A DNA stretch of 64,000 nt from Candidatus Aenigmatarchaeota archaeon (GTDB lineage: Archaea; Aenigmatarchaeota; Aenigmatarchaeia; CG10238-14; SCSR01). The stretch is taken from assembly GCA_030615205.1 (NCBI GenBank), contig JAUWZS010000002.1:62001-126000 (forward strand), read 5' to 3'. Below the pieces are notes generated by a model. It had not been told where the DNA came from. It saw only the letters and a program-made list of their open reading frames with translations, and made no database searches. The stretch's first letter is position 1. Every line of letters starts with the position of its first letter. Made by a program: the position numbers and the translations under genes. This document shows positions 1 through 9,879 of the stretch, one piece after another.

Positions 1-521
1 AAATATTTTTCTGGTTCGTCTCGTACCATTGCATACGCTTGTTCTATTGCACCATCCGTCCCTTTCTCCTTTGGTGTCAGCAGCAGCTCGGCACCGAATG
101 CACGTAAGATTTTTCTCCTCTCGATGCTAACTGACTCTGGCATAACAAAAAGTGCGCGGTAGCCTTTTACTGCTGCGACTATTGCCAAGCCAATGCCTGT
201 ATTGCCTGATGTAGGCTCTAAAATAATTTTATCTTTTGTTAGTTTGCCCTCGCGTTCTGCAGCTTCAATCATAAACTTCGCAATTCTATCCTTAATCGAG
301 CCACCAATATTCTGCCGCTCAAGCTTTGCAAGAACTGTTGCATCACCTGGCCCGACGAGTTTGTTTATTTTTACAAGTGGTGTGTTTCCGATTAAATCCA
401 AAACAGAATTTGCAATAGAATTATGAGCAGGATTGGAATGAACAGACTTAGGATTAGCAATAGGTTTAACTTTAGCATTTGCATTCGACGCATTTACAGC
501 ATGCACAGCAAAAACGTTCAC
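1..521 (-). CDS. cysK: Cysteine synthase / PLP-dependent beta-family enzyme (N-terminal part, truncated by window edge)
   Basis: Minus-strand translation reads [93 protein letters not shown]; typical CysK/CysM motifs. GTG start at about 521 is uncertain. Confidence 0.9.
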   Translation of the reverse strand, partial: MNVFAVHAVNASNANAKVKPIANPKSVHSNPAHNSIANSVLDLIGNTPLVKINKLVGPGDATVLAKLERQNIGGSIKDRIAKFMIEAAEREGKLTKDKIILEPTSGNTGIGLAIVAAVKGYRALFVMPESVSIERRKILRAFGAELLLTPKEKGTDGAIEQAYAMVRDEPEKY

Positions 522-591
522 CCATCTGTTTCACCTTAGGATTTTATACAATCTAAAGTTTAAAAAGCTATCTGATTCGCTCTTTTTTTGT

Positions 592-870
592 CTACTTTTT
601 CTTTTTCTTCTTCGCTTCTTTTTTCAGTTTGAGGAAACGCATCTCATTGCCGCATTTACTGCATCGTACAAGAAACTTTCTCTTTGTTCCTTCGCCGATA
701 ACTAGAGGCTCCTCCCACAGCTCGTGACGCTTCTCGCTAAATCCGCATTCTGGGCATGTATAATCCACGAGCGCTTTTGGTTGCTCTTTCAGCTTTACAA
801 TTCTTACTTTTCCTTTAACTTCGCCAGCTTTGTTTGTCAACTCGCGTGTTGTTACAAATTCGATTGCCAT
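592..870 (-). CDS. Small zinc-ribbon protein (two CxxC pairs, Lys-rich tail)
   Basis: YTCPECGFSEKRHE...FLVRCSKCGNEMRFLKLKKEAKKKKKK; next to the L40e gene. Confidence 0.6.
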   Translation of the reverse strand: MAIEFVTTRELTNKAGEVKGKVRIVKLKEQPKALVDYTCPECGFSEKRHELWEEPLVIGEGTKRKFLVRCSKCGNEMRFLKLKKEAKKKKKK

Positions 871-913
871 ATTTGATACCTAAGTACTTTTTTACGCCTG
901 ACTTTTTCACATC

Positions 914-1093
914 TTATTTTTTCACACCTGGTTTTCTTTTCGGCCGCAATGCTTTCGATCCGCACTTTCTGCATTTTACCTTACCCACGCGCACATGCCT
1001 AGCATCCGCACGAATTTTGCTTTTGCAGACCTTACATACAAAAACGCGATGAAAGAGCCTAGCTGTTGCTTCTGGAAATATCTTCTTTGTCAT
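914..1093 (-). CDS. rpl40e: Ribosomal protein L40e
   Basis: Manual translation (not in ORF track): MTKKIFPEATARLFHRVFVCKVCKSKIRADARHVRVGKVKCRKCGSKALRPKRKPGVKK; matches the archaeal L40e pattern. Confidence 0.85.
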   Translation of the reverse strand: MTKKIFPEATARLFHRVFVCKVCKSKIRADARHVRVGKVKCRKCGSKALRPKRKPGVKK

Positions 1094-1180
1094 AGTATCA
1101 TGCTCTCTATCACATTATTTGTCTTCTATAAAATAAACTTAAGTTAAATTTAAATATTAAATGAAATGTAGGGGAATTAG

Positions 1181-1780
1181 ATGATTGAGACTAAAAAGAT
1201 TAAACGTGAAATCCGCATCCTGGGATTTGATGATGCTGCTTTCGAGCCTAACACAGCAGGCGAGAGCGTGCCGGTTATTGGCGTTGTCTATCGTGGCGGC
1301 GACTTTATAGATGGCATGCTGCGTACGGATATAACTATAGACGGCATGGATTCGACTGATAAGCTCATTGAACGGATAAATTCCACGCGGCACAAGCAGC
1401 AGCTCAAAGTGATTATGTTTGACGGCATAACACTCGGCGGGTTTAATATAATAGATATACACAGGCTTCACGAGCAGACAGGACTGCCTGTCATAGTTAT
1501 AGCACGGAAAATGCCAAATTTTGAAGATGTACAAAAAGCTTTAAAAAATTTCAAAGACTATAAAATACGGTGGAAACTCATCAAAAAAGCAGGAGAGCCT
1601 AAACAGTGCGTTTTAAAAGGAGGAAAAAAGGTATATTATCAATCAGTAGGCCTAAGCGATAAAAAAGCAGAAGAAATAATAATATTAAGTTCAACACGGA
1701 GTTTCATACCAGAGCCTTTGCGTGTTGCACATCTAATCGCAACAGCCATTGTAAAAGGTGAGAGTAGTGGTCGTGCGTAA
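1181..1780 (+). CDS. DUF99 family protein
   Basis: REIRILGFDDAAF...VIGVVYRGGDFIDGMLRTDITIDGMDSTDKL...VIMFDGITLGGFNIIDI; characteristic DUF99 pattern. Confidence 0.85.
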   Translation: MIETKKIKREIRILGFDDAAFEPNTAGESVPVIGVVYRGGDFIDGMLRTDITIDGMDSTDKLIERINSTRHKQQLKVIMFDGITLGGFNIIDIHRLHEQTGLPVIVIARKMPNFEDVQKALKNFKDYKIRWKLIKKAGEPKQCVLKGGKKVYYQSVGLSDKKAEEIIILSSTRSFIPEPLRVAHLIATAIVKGESSGRA

Positions 1781-2429
1781 GAGCCGTAACATACGTAGAG
1801 AAGAAGAAAAATTCGGAGCAAGAAGAGCTAGGCAAAGAACAACGCTCAAGTGGAAAACAAAACCAAAGCGGAAAATAAAGTCCACTTCGAGAGCAAATAC
1901 TATTAATGCCACTTGGAAAAAACTGACAGGAGGATGGACAGGCGCAATATTCTATGTTTTTCTCGGCATTGGACTTGCTTTGCTTGCAAGGCAGACGCTT
2001 GCATTCGCATTATCAACTGAAATGCCTGTTGTAGCAGTTGTCAGCACATCTATGCAGCATGACCATGTTGAGCAAACGCATTATCAGTGGCTTGATGAGC
2101 ATATGGGCTACAGTGAAAGCTATATCAAATCTTGGTCCATTCCCACAGGATTTTTAGTTGGTGATATGCCGGTTGTGAAAGGTGAAGGGAACTACAAAGT
2201 GGGCGATGTTATAGTTTATTCTGTTCCTAATCAGAACTTTCCAATCATACACAGAGCAATAAAAATAAACGAAGACGGCACATACCAGACAAAAGGCGAC
2301 AACAATCTCAACCAACTGCCGTACGAATTCAAGGTGCACAAAGAACAGATATACGGAAAAGTAGTTTTCATAATACCCAAACTTGGATATTTTAAGGTAA
2401 TGCTCACAAATGTTTTAGGAATTGGTTAA
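1758..2429 (+). CDS. Signal peptidase I-like (S26) membrane protein
   Basis: TM segment, then VVSTSMQHDHVEQ... and YKVGDVIVYSVPNQNFPIIHRAIKINEDGTYQTKGDNN: S26 catalytic-region pattern. Confidence 0.8.
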   Translation: MRVVVVRKSRNIRREEEKFGARRARQRTTLKWKTKPKRKIKSTSRANTINATWKKLTGGWTGAIFYVFLGIGLALLARQTLAFALSTEMPVVAVVSTSMQHDHVEQTHYQWLDEHMGYSESYIKSWSIPTGFLVGDMPVVKGEGNYKVGDVIVYSVPNQNFPIIHRAIKINEDGTYQTKGDNNLNQLPYEFKVHKEQIYGKVVFIIPKLGYFKVMLTNVLGIG

Positions 2430-2514
2430 TCGGTTAGAGTAGCCGCTAAACAGTAGCCGTTAACTTTATAAATAGCAGTTTTCAATAAATTTGAGATGTA
2501 AAGAGGTAACCAAA

Positions 2515-2844
2515 ATGGAGTTCTGCGAAAAATGTGGTAACCTAATGATTGTCAAGAAAAAGACTAAACGATCTTTTTTAGTATGTCCAAAATGCGGGAA
2601 ACAAAGACAGCTGAAAAAAGAGAAGATTGTTATATCCGAAGCTTTGCCGTCTGTAAAGAAGGAGATAGTTATTATGAAAAAAGGTGACGAAGCGATAGAT
2701 CTTCCGAAAACTAGGATAATCTGTCCAAAGTGCGAAAATACAGAAGCCTATTGGTGGATGCAACAGACACGCTCGGCAGACGAACCGCCCACACTCTTTT
2801 ACCGTTGTACAAAATGCAATTACAGTTGGCGAAGCTACGAATGA
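2515..2844 (+). CDS. tfs: Transcription factor S (TFIIS/RPB9-like)
   Basis: MEFCEKCGNLMIVKKK...CPKCGK; C-terminal CPKCENTEAYWWMQQTRSADEPPTLFYRCTKCNYSWRSYE. Confidence 0.9.
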   Translation: MEFCEKCGNLMIVKKKTKRSFLVCPKCGKQRQLKKEKIVISEALPSVKKEIVIMKKGDEAIDLPKTRIICPKCENTEAYWWMQQTRSADEPPTLFYRCTKCNYSWRSYE

Positions 2845-2887
2845 ATGTTTTATGAATGGTTTAAATTTATTCACGTGCAACTAATTC

Positions 2888-3238
2888 TTGGATGATATGC
2901 TGCCAGAAAGATACATGCCAAAGAAAATTTCCCAAATAAGCAAAACCGATAAAAAAATTTCTATTGTAGGTAAAGTTGTTGAGATAAGCTCTGAGGCCGA
3001 GCAACCTGAAGCCGAAGCTGATTATTTTATTCTCGATGACGATGGCAGTAAAATCAAGATATTTTTCGAAAAGGAAAATTCAGAAGGGCGGGAAAAAATC
3101 GAAAAAGGCAAACTCATACGAGCATTCTGTATGCTTGTCGGCGAGCAGCTGAAACTCGATATTGCGCAAGATTTAAGTGGCTTAGACTTAAATTTATTAA
3201 AAACAGTTGATGAATTATACTCGAAGGCTAATGTCTAA
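2888..3238 (+). CDS. Putative OB-fold nucleic-acid-binding protein
   Basis: KISIVGKVVEISSEAEQPEAEADYFILDDDGSKIKIFFEKE...LIRAFCMLVGEQLKLDIAQDLSGLDLNLL; OB-like pattern directly upstream of PCNA. Confidence 0.55.
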   Translation: MDDMLPERYMPKKISQISKTDKKISIVGKVVEISSEAEQPEAEADYFILDDDGSKIKIFFEKENSEGREKIEKGKLIRAFCMLVGEQLKLDIAQDLSGLDLNLLKTVDELYSKANV

Positions 3239-3272
3239 AGCCAGCGTTTAAAAATGTTGAATTGGTGTTGAA

Positions 3273-4025
3273 ATGTTTAAAGCAACTCTTGCAGATACGA
3301 ACTTGTTACGCGATCCGATGACATCGATAGCTGAGCTAATAGATGAAGGAGTCTTTAAAGTTAAAAAAGATGGAATCAGTTTTATTGCAGCCGATCGTGC
3401 GATGGTTTCAGTCGTTGATTTCTTTATAGCAGCTTCGGCATTTGAAAAATACGAAGTTGATACAGAGCAGATGATTGGGTTGAATATACCAAACTTCCTT
3501 TCTATAATAAAGCGTGCAGGCACTGGTGACAAAATTTCCTTTGAACTGAAAGGTGCGAAGCTTCAGGTCGCCATTGAAGGTGCGAGCAAGAGACGCTTTC
3601 ATATACCTCTTTTGGATCTGGGCAGCGAGGAAATACCACCGGTCGGCCAGCTTGAGTTCAAATCAAAAGTTCAGCTGAAATCGGATGTTTTCCAGAATGG
3701 CATAAACGACGCAGAGATAATTGGCGATTCAATAATTTTGGAAACAACACCCAGTAGTTTTGGTATGATTGCAGAAGGCGATGTCAGCAAAGCAGAGCTT
3801 GAATTGGCAAAAGGCGATGCCTCGCTGATCGAGCTCAGTGTACCAAGCGGAGCTAAGGCCCGCTATGCACTGGACTATTTGAAAAAAATGGTAAAAGCAG
3901 CAAAGCTTTCTGATTCAATCACAATCGAACATGGCCCAGATTATCCGATGCGTATGGTTTTTACTGCTGGAGATAAAGTAAGACTCTCGTTTATTCTCGC
4001 TCCTAGGGTGCAGGATTCAGACTAA
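3273..4025 (+). CDS. pcn: DNA polymerase sliding clamp (PCNA)
   Basis: MFKATLADTNLLRDPMTSIAELIDEGVFKVKKDGISFIAADRAMVSVVDFFI...; PCNA length and pattern. Confidence 0.93.
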   Translation: MFKATLADTNLLRDPMTSIAELIDEGVFKVKKDGISFIAADRAMVSVVDFFIAASAFEKYEVDTEQMIGLNIPNFLSIIKRAGTGDKISFELKGAKLQVAIEGASKRRFHIPLLDLGSEEIPPVGQLEFKSKVQLKSDVFQNGINDAEIIGDSIILETTPSSFGMIAEGDVSKAELELAKGDASLIELSVPSGAKARYALDYLKKMVKAAKLSDSITIEHGPDYPMRMVFTAGDKVRLSFILAPRVQDSD

Positions 4026-4063
4026 AGTGTAATAAAGTGTAGTTACTCTGTTTTAAGTAAGAT

Positions 4064-4480
4064 TTATTTTGCCCTCTTTTTACGATCGAGATATTTTTTT
4101 ATATTTAAAGTGCGTGGTAACTTAAACTTTGATACTACCCAATCTCTACTAACCTCGTATGTTTTACTATCTAGGGAATGGTGAGTGACAGGCGTTTCTC
4201 TCATCTCTTTATTCATATTAAGGACAACAAGATCATACTGCCACGCTCCCGTTTCTTCATAAAGAACAGCTGATAAACCCTCAATGTAATTAATGCGAAC
4301 GAGTATACCACTAAATTCTTCCAAATATCGAGATACCCGTGGCCGCCTATAAAAATCTGCTCTTATTATTTCTTTACATCCTGGGAATGATTCTTTTAGA
4401 CATTTTTTTATTGCTTCTGCTTTTTCATATGTCGACTCTGTTCTAAATAAAATCCATGTTTCTAAAATCCATGTGTCCAT
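4064..4480 (-). CDS. Hypothetical protein
   Basis: 138-aa ORF with plausible composition in an otherwise unoccupied gap. Confidence 0.5.
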   Translation of the reverse strand: MDTWILETWILFRTESTYEKAEAIKKCLKESFPGCKEIIRADFYRRPRVSRYLEEFSGILVRINYIEGLSAVLYEETGAWQYDLVVLNMNKEMRETPVTHHSLDSKTYEVSRDWVVSKFKLPRTLNIKKYLDRKKRAK

Positions 4481-4551
4481 AAAATTGGTTGAGCTACTTA
4501 GACTTAAGAGTCTTTATGATATTAAAATTAAGAACTAATAGAGATTTTTTT

Positions 4552-4743
4552 CTAAAACCTTAATACAAAATACGAAACAGACAAACCTAAAAATAGCACT
4601 GCTAAAATAACCGCGATTATCGATATTGGGATACCGATAATAATTTGCCGGATAACTTCGCCAGCCAGCAGGATTCCAACAGCAAAACGTACCCAACTGC
4701 CTATCCTCGTCATATTATCAACCTTTACTCTTATCAACCTCAA
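4552..4743 (-). CDS. Small two-TM membrane protein
   Basis: Two hydrophobic segments in 63 aa; adjacent to a membrane-protein gene on the same strand. Confidence 0.5.
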   Translation of the reverse strand: MRLIRVKVDNMTRIGSWVRFAVGILLAGEVIRQIIIGIPISIIAVILAVLFLGLSVSYFVLRF

Positions 4744-4759
4744 CCAATTATAATCCTTT

Positions 4760-5350
4760 CTACGCCATTGCCAATAAGATTATCGGTGCTGCGTATGTAA
4801 AAAGAATAAAATTCAGCACAAAGTTCGAGCCGCTCCACACAAGCTCGTCAAAAAAATCCTGCATGATTAGACAGCCCAAGCCACCAGTGATTAAATTATA
4901 AAGCAGCGAGAGGCTTATGCCGATTATTGTTATGTTACCGCCGAACCAATTGCCAATTGATGCATAGCCTGCCATCAGCCCGACAATTCCCATAGCAGGT
5001 ATGCAATAAACAATGTACGGTCCCAAACCTCTTGTTAATATGAAACGGAACGTCAGCAGCACAATACCCAGCACCAATCCGACGAGCGGCCCGTATGCCA
5101 TTCCAGCAAGAACAACAATCAAAGTTACAAGTTCTATCCCGATTTTTTTCAGGTCGAATCCACCAATAAAAAACGCGAGAACCAGCTCAGCAATTATCAG
5201 CATAAGAATAATAAATTGTCCGAACAAACCGGCGACAAGCGAAAGCAATGCCAGTCCAATCAGCACAATCGCAGCTGTAGCTTTCTTGTCCTTACTCACA
5301 GCCCTTAAGAGCATCACAAAGCCAAAGCCTAAATCCATATCAATCCTCAT
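4760..5350 (-). CDS. Multipass integral membrane protein
   Basis: 196 aa with at least 5 hydrophobic segments. Confidence 0.7.
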   Translation of the reverse strand: MRIDMDLGFGFVMLLRAVSKDKKATAAIVLIGLALLSLVAGLFGQFIILMLIIAELVLAFFIGGFDLKKIGIELVTLIVVLAGMAYGPLVGLVLGIVLLTFRFILTRGLGPYIVYCIPAMGIVGLMAGYASIGNWFGGNITIIGISLSLLYNLITGGLGCLIMQDFFDELVWSGSNFVLNFILFTYAAPIILLAMA

Positions 5351-5414
5351 ATCAATCTTCGTATAAATCTCATATTAATTTGTTTAATCGTCCAAAAAAT
5401 AAATAGATGATCTT

Positions 5415-7145
5415 ATGAAGAATATGATCGTTGCAAAGATTTTATATGAAATAGCTGATCTGCTGGAGATGAAAGATGTACAGTTCAAGCCGCAGGCATA
5501 TCGCCGCGCTGCACGTACAATCGAATCAATGTCCAAGCCGATAGAAGACTTTGCAACAGCAGGCAAGCTCGAAGAAATACTAGGTGTTGGCAAAAACATA
5601 GCAAAAAAGATTGAGGAGATTGTCGCAACAGGCAGACTAAAATACCATGAAGATTTGAAAGAAGATTTTCCGATTGATATTGATGCGCTGCTTGCAGTCG
5701 AAAGCATAGGACCGAGAAAAATAAAACTTTTCTACAAAAAACTCGGTGTGAAAAACCTAAAAGATCTAGAACGCGCAGCCAAAGCCGGCAAGATTCGCAA
5801 ACTGTCTGGCATGGGTGAAAAATCCGAGCAGCAGATTCTGGAAAACATAGAATTCGCAAAATCGCGTGGTAAGCGCCTACTGTTGGGTTATGTTCTTCCA
5901 GTTGCAGAAGAACTCGAGGAAAAGATGAAATCTTTTGGGCCTGTGGAAATCGCGCAAGTAGCAGGTTCTATACGCCGCATGAAAGAGACGATCGGCGACA
6001 TTGATGTTCTTGTTGTGACCAAGCATCCGAAAAAAGTTGTTGATTATTTTACTAGTTTGAAAAACGTCAGCAAAGTTGTGGCAAAAGGACCAGCGCGCAG
6101 CACAATCAGATTGAAGGAAGGAGTCGAATGCGATTTGCGTGTTGTCAGCCGTAGCTCGTTCGGCACAGCATTGATGTATTTTACAGGTTCGAAAGACCAC
6201 AATATTGCTTTGCGCAGGATTGCAATGGGCAAAGGATGGAAGTTGAATGAATATGGTCTTTTCACTGGCAAAAATATCAAAGCTGATAAAAAACAAAAGC
6301 AAATTGCTGGCGCAACAGAAAAAGAAGTTTACAAAAAACTCGGACTTCAATACGTTGAACCAGAGATGAGAGAGAACACAGGTGAGGTGGAACTTGCGCG
6401 AAAACACAAGCTACCAAGAATAATCGGTTATGGCGATTTGCGAGGCGATTTGCAGATGCACACAAAATGGAGCGATGGCGCGCATACGATCGAAGAGATG
6501 GCCCGTGCTGCGAAAGCACTAGGGCATAAATACATTTGCATAACAGACCATACAGGCACGCTGAGGATAGCACGCGGGATAACTGCACGACGGATTAGAA
6601 AGCAAATGAAAGAAATAGACAAAGTAGATAGAAAAATACAAGGCATAACTATTCTGAAAGGTGCAGAGATCAATATAAAATCAAATGGAAAAATTGATAT
6701 CTCTGACAATGTGCTAAAATATCTTGATATTGTTGTCGCAGGCATACACAGCGGTATCAGGCAGAGCAGAGAGCAAATCACAAATCGCATCATATCAGCA
6801 ATGGAAAACGAATATGTTGACATCATCGCGCATCCTACAGGCCGCAAGATACAAGAGCGAAAGCCATATGATGTTGATTTGGAAAAGCTCTTTGAAGTTT
6901 CTAAACGCACAGGTACTCTGCTGGAAATAAATTCATATCCGAGCCGGCTCGACCTCAGCGCAGAAGATGTTCGAACTGCTATGGAATTCGGATGTAAAAC
7001 AGTGATCAATACGGATGCACACAGCGCAGACCACCTGAGATATATAAAACTTGGTATAGCAACTGCCCGACGCGGCTGGGCCAAAAAGAAAGATGTGGTT
7101 AACACGCTTCCGCTAAAAAAATTGATGAAAGTTTTTAAAAAATAA
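5415..7145 (+). CDS. polX: DNA polymerase X family protein with C-terminal PHP domain
   Basis: HhH motifs (LEEILGVGKNIAKKIEEIV), IGDIDVLVVTKHP nucleotidyltransferase motif, GDLQMHTKWSDGAHTIEEM and YICITDHTGTLRIARGI PHP motifs. Confidence 0.95.
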   Translation: MKNMIVAKILYEIADLLEMKDVQFKPQAYRRAARTIESMSKPIEDFATAGKLEEILGVGKNIAKKIEEIVATGRLKYHEDLKEDFPIDIDALLAVESIGPRKIKLFYKKLGVKNLKDLERAAKAGKIRKLSGMGEKSEQQILENIEFAKSRGKRLLLGYVLPVAEELEEKMKSFGPVEIAQVAGSIRRMKETIGDIDVLVVTKHPKKVVDYFTSLKNVSKVVAKGPARSTIRLKEGVECDLRVVSRSSFGTALMYFTGSKDHNIALRRIAMGKGWKLNEYGLFTGKNIKADKKQKQIAGATEKEVYKKLGLQYVEPEMRENTGEVELARKHKLPRIIGYGDLRGDLQMHTKWSDGAHTIEEMARAAKALGHKYICITDHTGTLRIARGITARRIRKQMKEIDKVDRKIQGITILKGAEINIKSNGKIDISDNVLKYLDIVVAGIHSGIRQSREQITNRIISAMENEYVDIIAHPTGRKIQERKPYDVDLEKLFEVSKRTGTLLEINSYPSRLDLSAEDVRTAMEFGCKTVINTDAHSADHLRYIKLGIATARRGWAKKKDVVNTLPLKKLMKVFKK

Positions 7146-7154
7146 TTGGAGAAA

Positions 7155-8354
7155 TTAAGGAGTGTAAATTACAGGTTTTCCATGTTCTTCGAATGGCATT
7201 ACAACTCTTCTTGGACCTTTTTCAACATGACCAAGTTCATATAGACTTATTCCGGAATTTTTGGCTATGCGTCTCATCAAATCGCCTTCAGATTCTGGTG
7301 CTATCATAACAAAACCAACTCTCATATTCCAAGTAAAATAGTTTTCCCTATTAGAAACATCAAAACCATGTTTCCCTCCGAATTCAATAAGCTTGCGAAA
7401 GACAAGAGACGGTTCTGGCACTTGTTCTATTACATACGTAAATTCATATGGATATCGTGCTATCTTCCACCAACCATGGCCTGTAATAGGCTGTGCATAA
7501 TGAATCTCGAGACTGTCTAACATTTCCAAAACTGGTGGCGAATAATTTGTTGTAGGTGTAAGCAGCTCTTCGCCGAGTGTTTTCCCATTGCCCAAATCTG
7601 TGAACAACCCGTCTTTTAATTTATCAGCTATAGCTGTTGCGTTCGACACTCCATTAGAATGAATTCCACTGCTTTCTAATCCAAAGATACTATCGCCTTC
7701 TTTTATTTTACTGCCAGTTATTAGCCTGCTTTTTGGTCTAATAAGCCCCCTAGACGCACCAGCTAGATGAAGTGTCCTAGGATCGACAATACCTCTTTGT
7801 TCAGAAGTTTCTCCTTGTGGTATCGCAAATTTGCCAGTATCAGCAGCATCTCTATAACCCTGTAGTAATTCTCTTGTTCTTTCGTAATCTTTGCTAAACC
7901 ATTCAGAATCGCCACATGTTATCGCATCAAAATAAGAATAAGCATCTGCACCTAGTGCTAACATATCATTATTAGCCATAGCAGTGGCACAGTGTCCTAG
8001 GTTACGATAAAGTCTTCTGATATCTAATTTATCCGCAATACCAGTCCAGTCTTCTAAAAAATCTTCACGGTAATATATTCCATCTGCAATCGAAATTTTA
8101 GTTCCAAGTACTTCCATATTACCAGCAGGATAATAATCGTCATCACCAATCCCGCTATAATCAAATGCTACAGCAGGTGTACCTAAAGTCTCAGGAATAA
8201 TTTTTATTCCAAATTTACTTTCAGGATATGCAAGTGTTGGTTCAAACAGCCTCAAAGCCATACGCTTTACAGCATCTAATCTCTTATAATCAACAAGCTT
8301 AGAATATTTGATTCCTTCAGAACCTTCCTCTCTCATGAATAGAAATTGACCCAA
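7155..8354 (-). CDS. AIR synthase (PurM) family protein, divergent
   Basis: GIHSNGVSNATAIADKL...ELLTPTTNYSPPVLEML...ITGHGWWKIAR...YFTWNMRVGFVMI; PurM-like motifs. Confidence 0.75.
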   Translation of the reverse strand: MGQFLFMREEGSEGIKYSKLVDYKRLDAVKRMALRLFEPTLAYPESKFGIKIIPETLGTPAVAFDYSGIGDDDYYPAGNMEVLGTKISIADGIYYREDFLEDWTGIADKLDIRRLYRNLGHCATAMANNDMLALGADAYSYFDAITCGDSEWFSKDYERTRELLQGYRDAADTGKFAIPQGETSEQRGIVDPRTLHLAGASRGLIRPKSRLITGSKIKEGDSIFGLESSGIHSNGVSNATAIADKLKDGLFTDLGNGKTLGEELLTPTTNYSPPVLEMLDSLEIHYAQPITGHGWWKIARYPYEFTYVIEQVPEPSLVFRKLIEFGGKHGFDVSNRENYFTWNMRVGFVMIAPESEGDLMRRIAKNSGISLYELGHVEKGPRRVVMPFEEHGKPVIYTP

Positions 8355-8375
8355 AAATATTTATATCCAATTTTT

Positions 8376-9332
8376 TTATCTTCTAAAAACGCTTCTTATT
8401 TTTCCTGCAAACCTGCTCGCAGTTTTATCAATTCTTCTTCTAATGCTTCTGCCTCTCTTACTTCGCACACGTCGGTATTCTTCTGCTTTTTCCACAATCG
8501 GTACTATTCCTATTTCTTCGTACTCTTCTTCCTCAGGCCCATCTCCAGCCTCCCCAGTGAATCTATAGTCTATTCCAGCAAGCTCCATTGCTATGTATAA
8601 AAAGCTCTTGCAGCTTGGCGACTTTGGTTTATACCACATTATCGGAACGCCTTCTGCAGTACTGTCCATTATATTTTGGTCGAAAGGTACCACGCCCAGA
8701 ACAGGCATTCCAAAAAGCTCTTCTGCTTTTTCCGCTGTCAATTCGTAGTCTTTACCGCGAACCATATTAAAGACCATACTGAAGTTTTTGTGTCCGAGCA
8801 TGCGCGCTACTTCATTGCATCTGACAATATCCATGACATTCGGCACTGTAGGATTTGTCACAAAGATTATTTCGTTGCATGCCTGGAGCACGGCAACAGC
8901 CTCGCGACCGATTCCCGGTGCAGAATCTAAAATTATGAAATCAAAATTTTCTTTCTTCGCCAGCCGCATGATTATGCTCTTCAAATTCCTCATATCAACT
9001 TTTTTCAAATCAACAAACCGCTCTGACGCAGGAATAAACATAACACCATTCTGGTCAAGCGGCGCAAACCTCACATCAACATCGCCAGCAAACACATTGT
9101 TTATTGTTGTCGAGAAGCTCTTCACGCCAAGATAATAGCTCAGATGCGGAGTTGTAACATTACAATCAACAACAACCACTTTTTTACCAAGTGCATTAAG
9201 CGCAATCGCAAGATTCGCAGAAAAAGTTGTTTTGCCGACACCGCCTTTCCCAGAAATTATTCCGATTACCCTGGTTTTTTGTTCAAGAGATTCTTCCGCA
9301 TGTTCTCTTGCATATCCGTATTTTCCCGACAT
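8376..9332 (-). CDS. MinD/ParA-family ATPase
   Basis: VIGIISGKGGVGKTTFSANLAIALNALGKKVVVVDCNVTTPHLSYYLG deviant Walker A; FDFIILDSAPGIGREAVAVL. Confidence 0.92.
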   Translation of the reverse strand: MSGKYGYAREHAEESLEQKTRVIGIISGKGGVGKTTFSANLAIALNALGKKVVVVDCNVTTPHLSYYLGVKSFSTTINNVFAGDVDVRFAPLDQNGVMFIPASERFVDLKKVDMRNLKSIIMRLAKKENFDFIILDSAPGIGREAVAVLQACNEIIFVTNPTVPNVMDIVRCNEVARMLGHKNFSMVFNMVRGKDYELTAEKAEELFGMPVLGVVPFDQNIMDSTAEGVPIMWYKPKSPSCKSFLYIAMELAGIDYRFTGEAGDGPEEEEYEEIGIVPIVEKAEEYRRVRSKRGRSIRRRIDKTASRFAGKIRSVFRR

Positions 9333-9533
9333 TTTATCATCCTTAATTCTGTTTTATTCTGCCTAATTCTATTTGAGAAATTGATTTGTAAGGTTTATAA
9401 ATATACTGCTGTTCAGACTTAAGGAATACTAACAAGATTTTCGTTTTTATCAGTTAAATATTTTTGAATCTAAAGGTATGTGTCAGAAAATAGAAAAAGT
9501 TAAGTTTACATAATGTAAAGTTGGTTGTGGGTC

Positions 9534-9668
9534 TTGATAGAAAGAGATTGTCCTAAATATGGAAAAGTTCATCCTATTGTTTGTCGCCAATTCTGTAAAT
9601 ATGCAATAAGAGATGGAGATAGGCTTTGTCCTGAATGTGAAGCAAAAAAGAATTTGTACAAACAGTAG
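9534..9668 (+). CDS. Possible 44-aa Cys-rich zinc-finger-like microprotein (TTG start)
   Basis: Manual translation: LIERDCPKYGKVHPIVCRQFCKYAIRDGDRLCPECEAKKNLYKQ*. No ATG start. Confidence 0.4.
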   Translation: MIERDCPKYGKVHPIVCRQFCKYAIRDGDRLCPECEAKKNLYKQ

Positions 9669-9709
9669 AAATTTATAAGTATCTGAAACAGTTTTATTTA
9701 CTATCGAGA

Positions 9710-9807
9710 GCCGAGGTGGCAGAATCAGGTTAATGCGCACGGCTGGAAACTTCAAGCCAAACACCGTGTGGGCTTTGCCCGTCTGGGTTCAAATCCCAGC
9801 CTCGGCG
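9710..9807 (+). tRNA. tRNA-Ser(GGA) with predicted 14-nt intron at 9749..9762 (position 37/38)
   Basis: Acceptor GCCGAGG/CCTCGGC with G73; anticodon stem CACGG/CCGTG enclosing a 21-nt loop; class II variable arm GGGCTTTGCCC; T arm CTGGG-TTCAAAT-CCCAG. Confidence 0.88.
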
Positions 9808-9879
9808 CATACCTTGTTTTAAATAACCAACGTGGAATGAAAAGCTAATTTAAATATTTTGATTTAGTTTATAATTGAC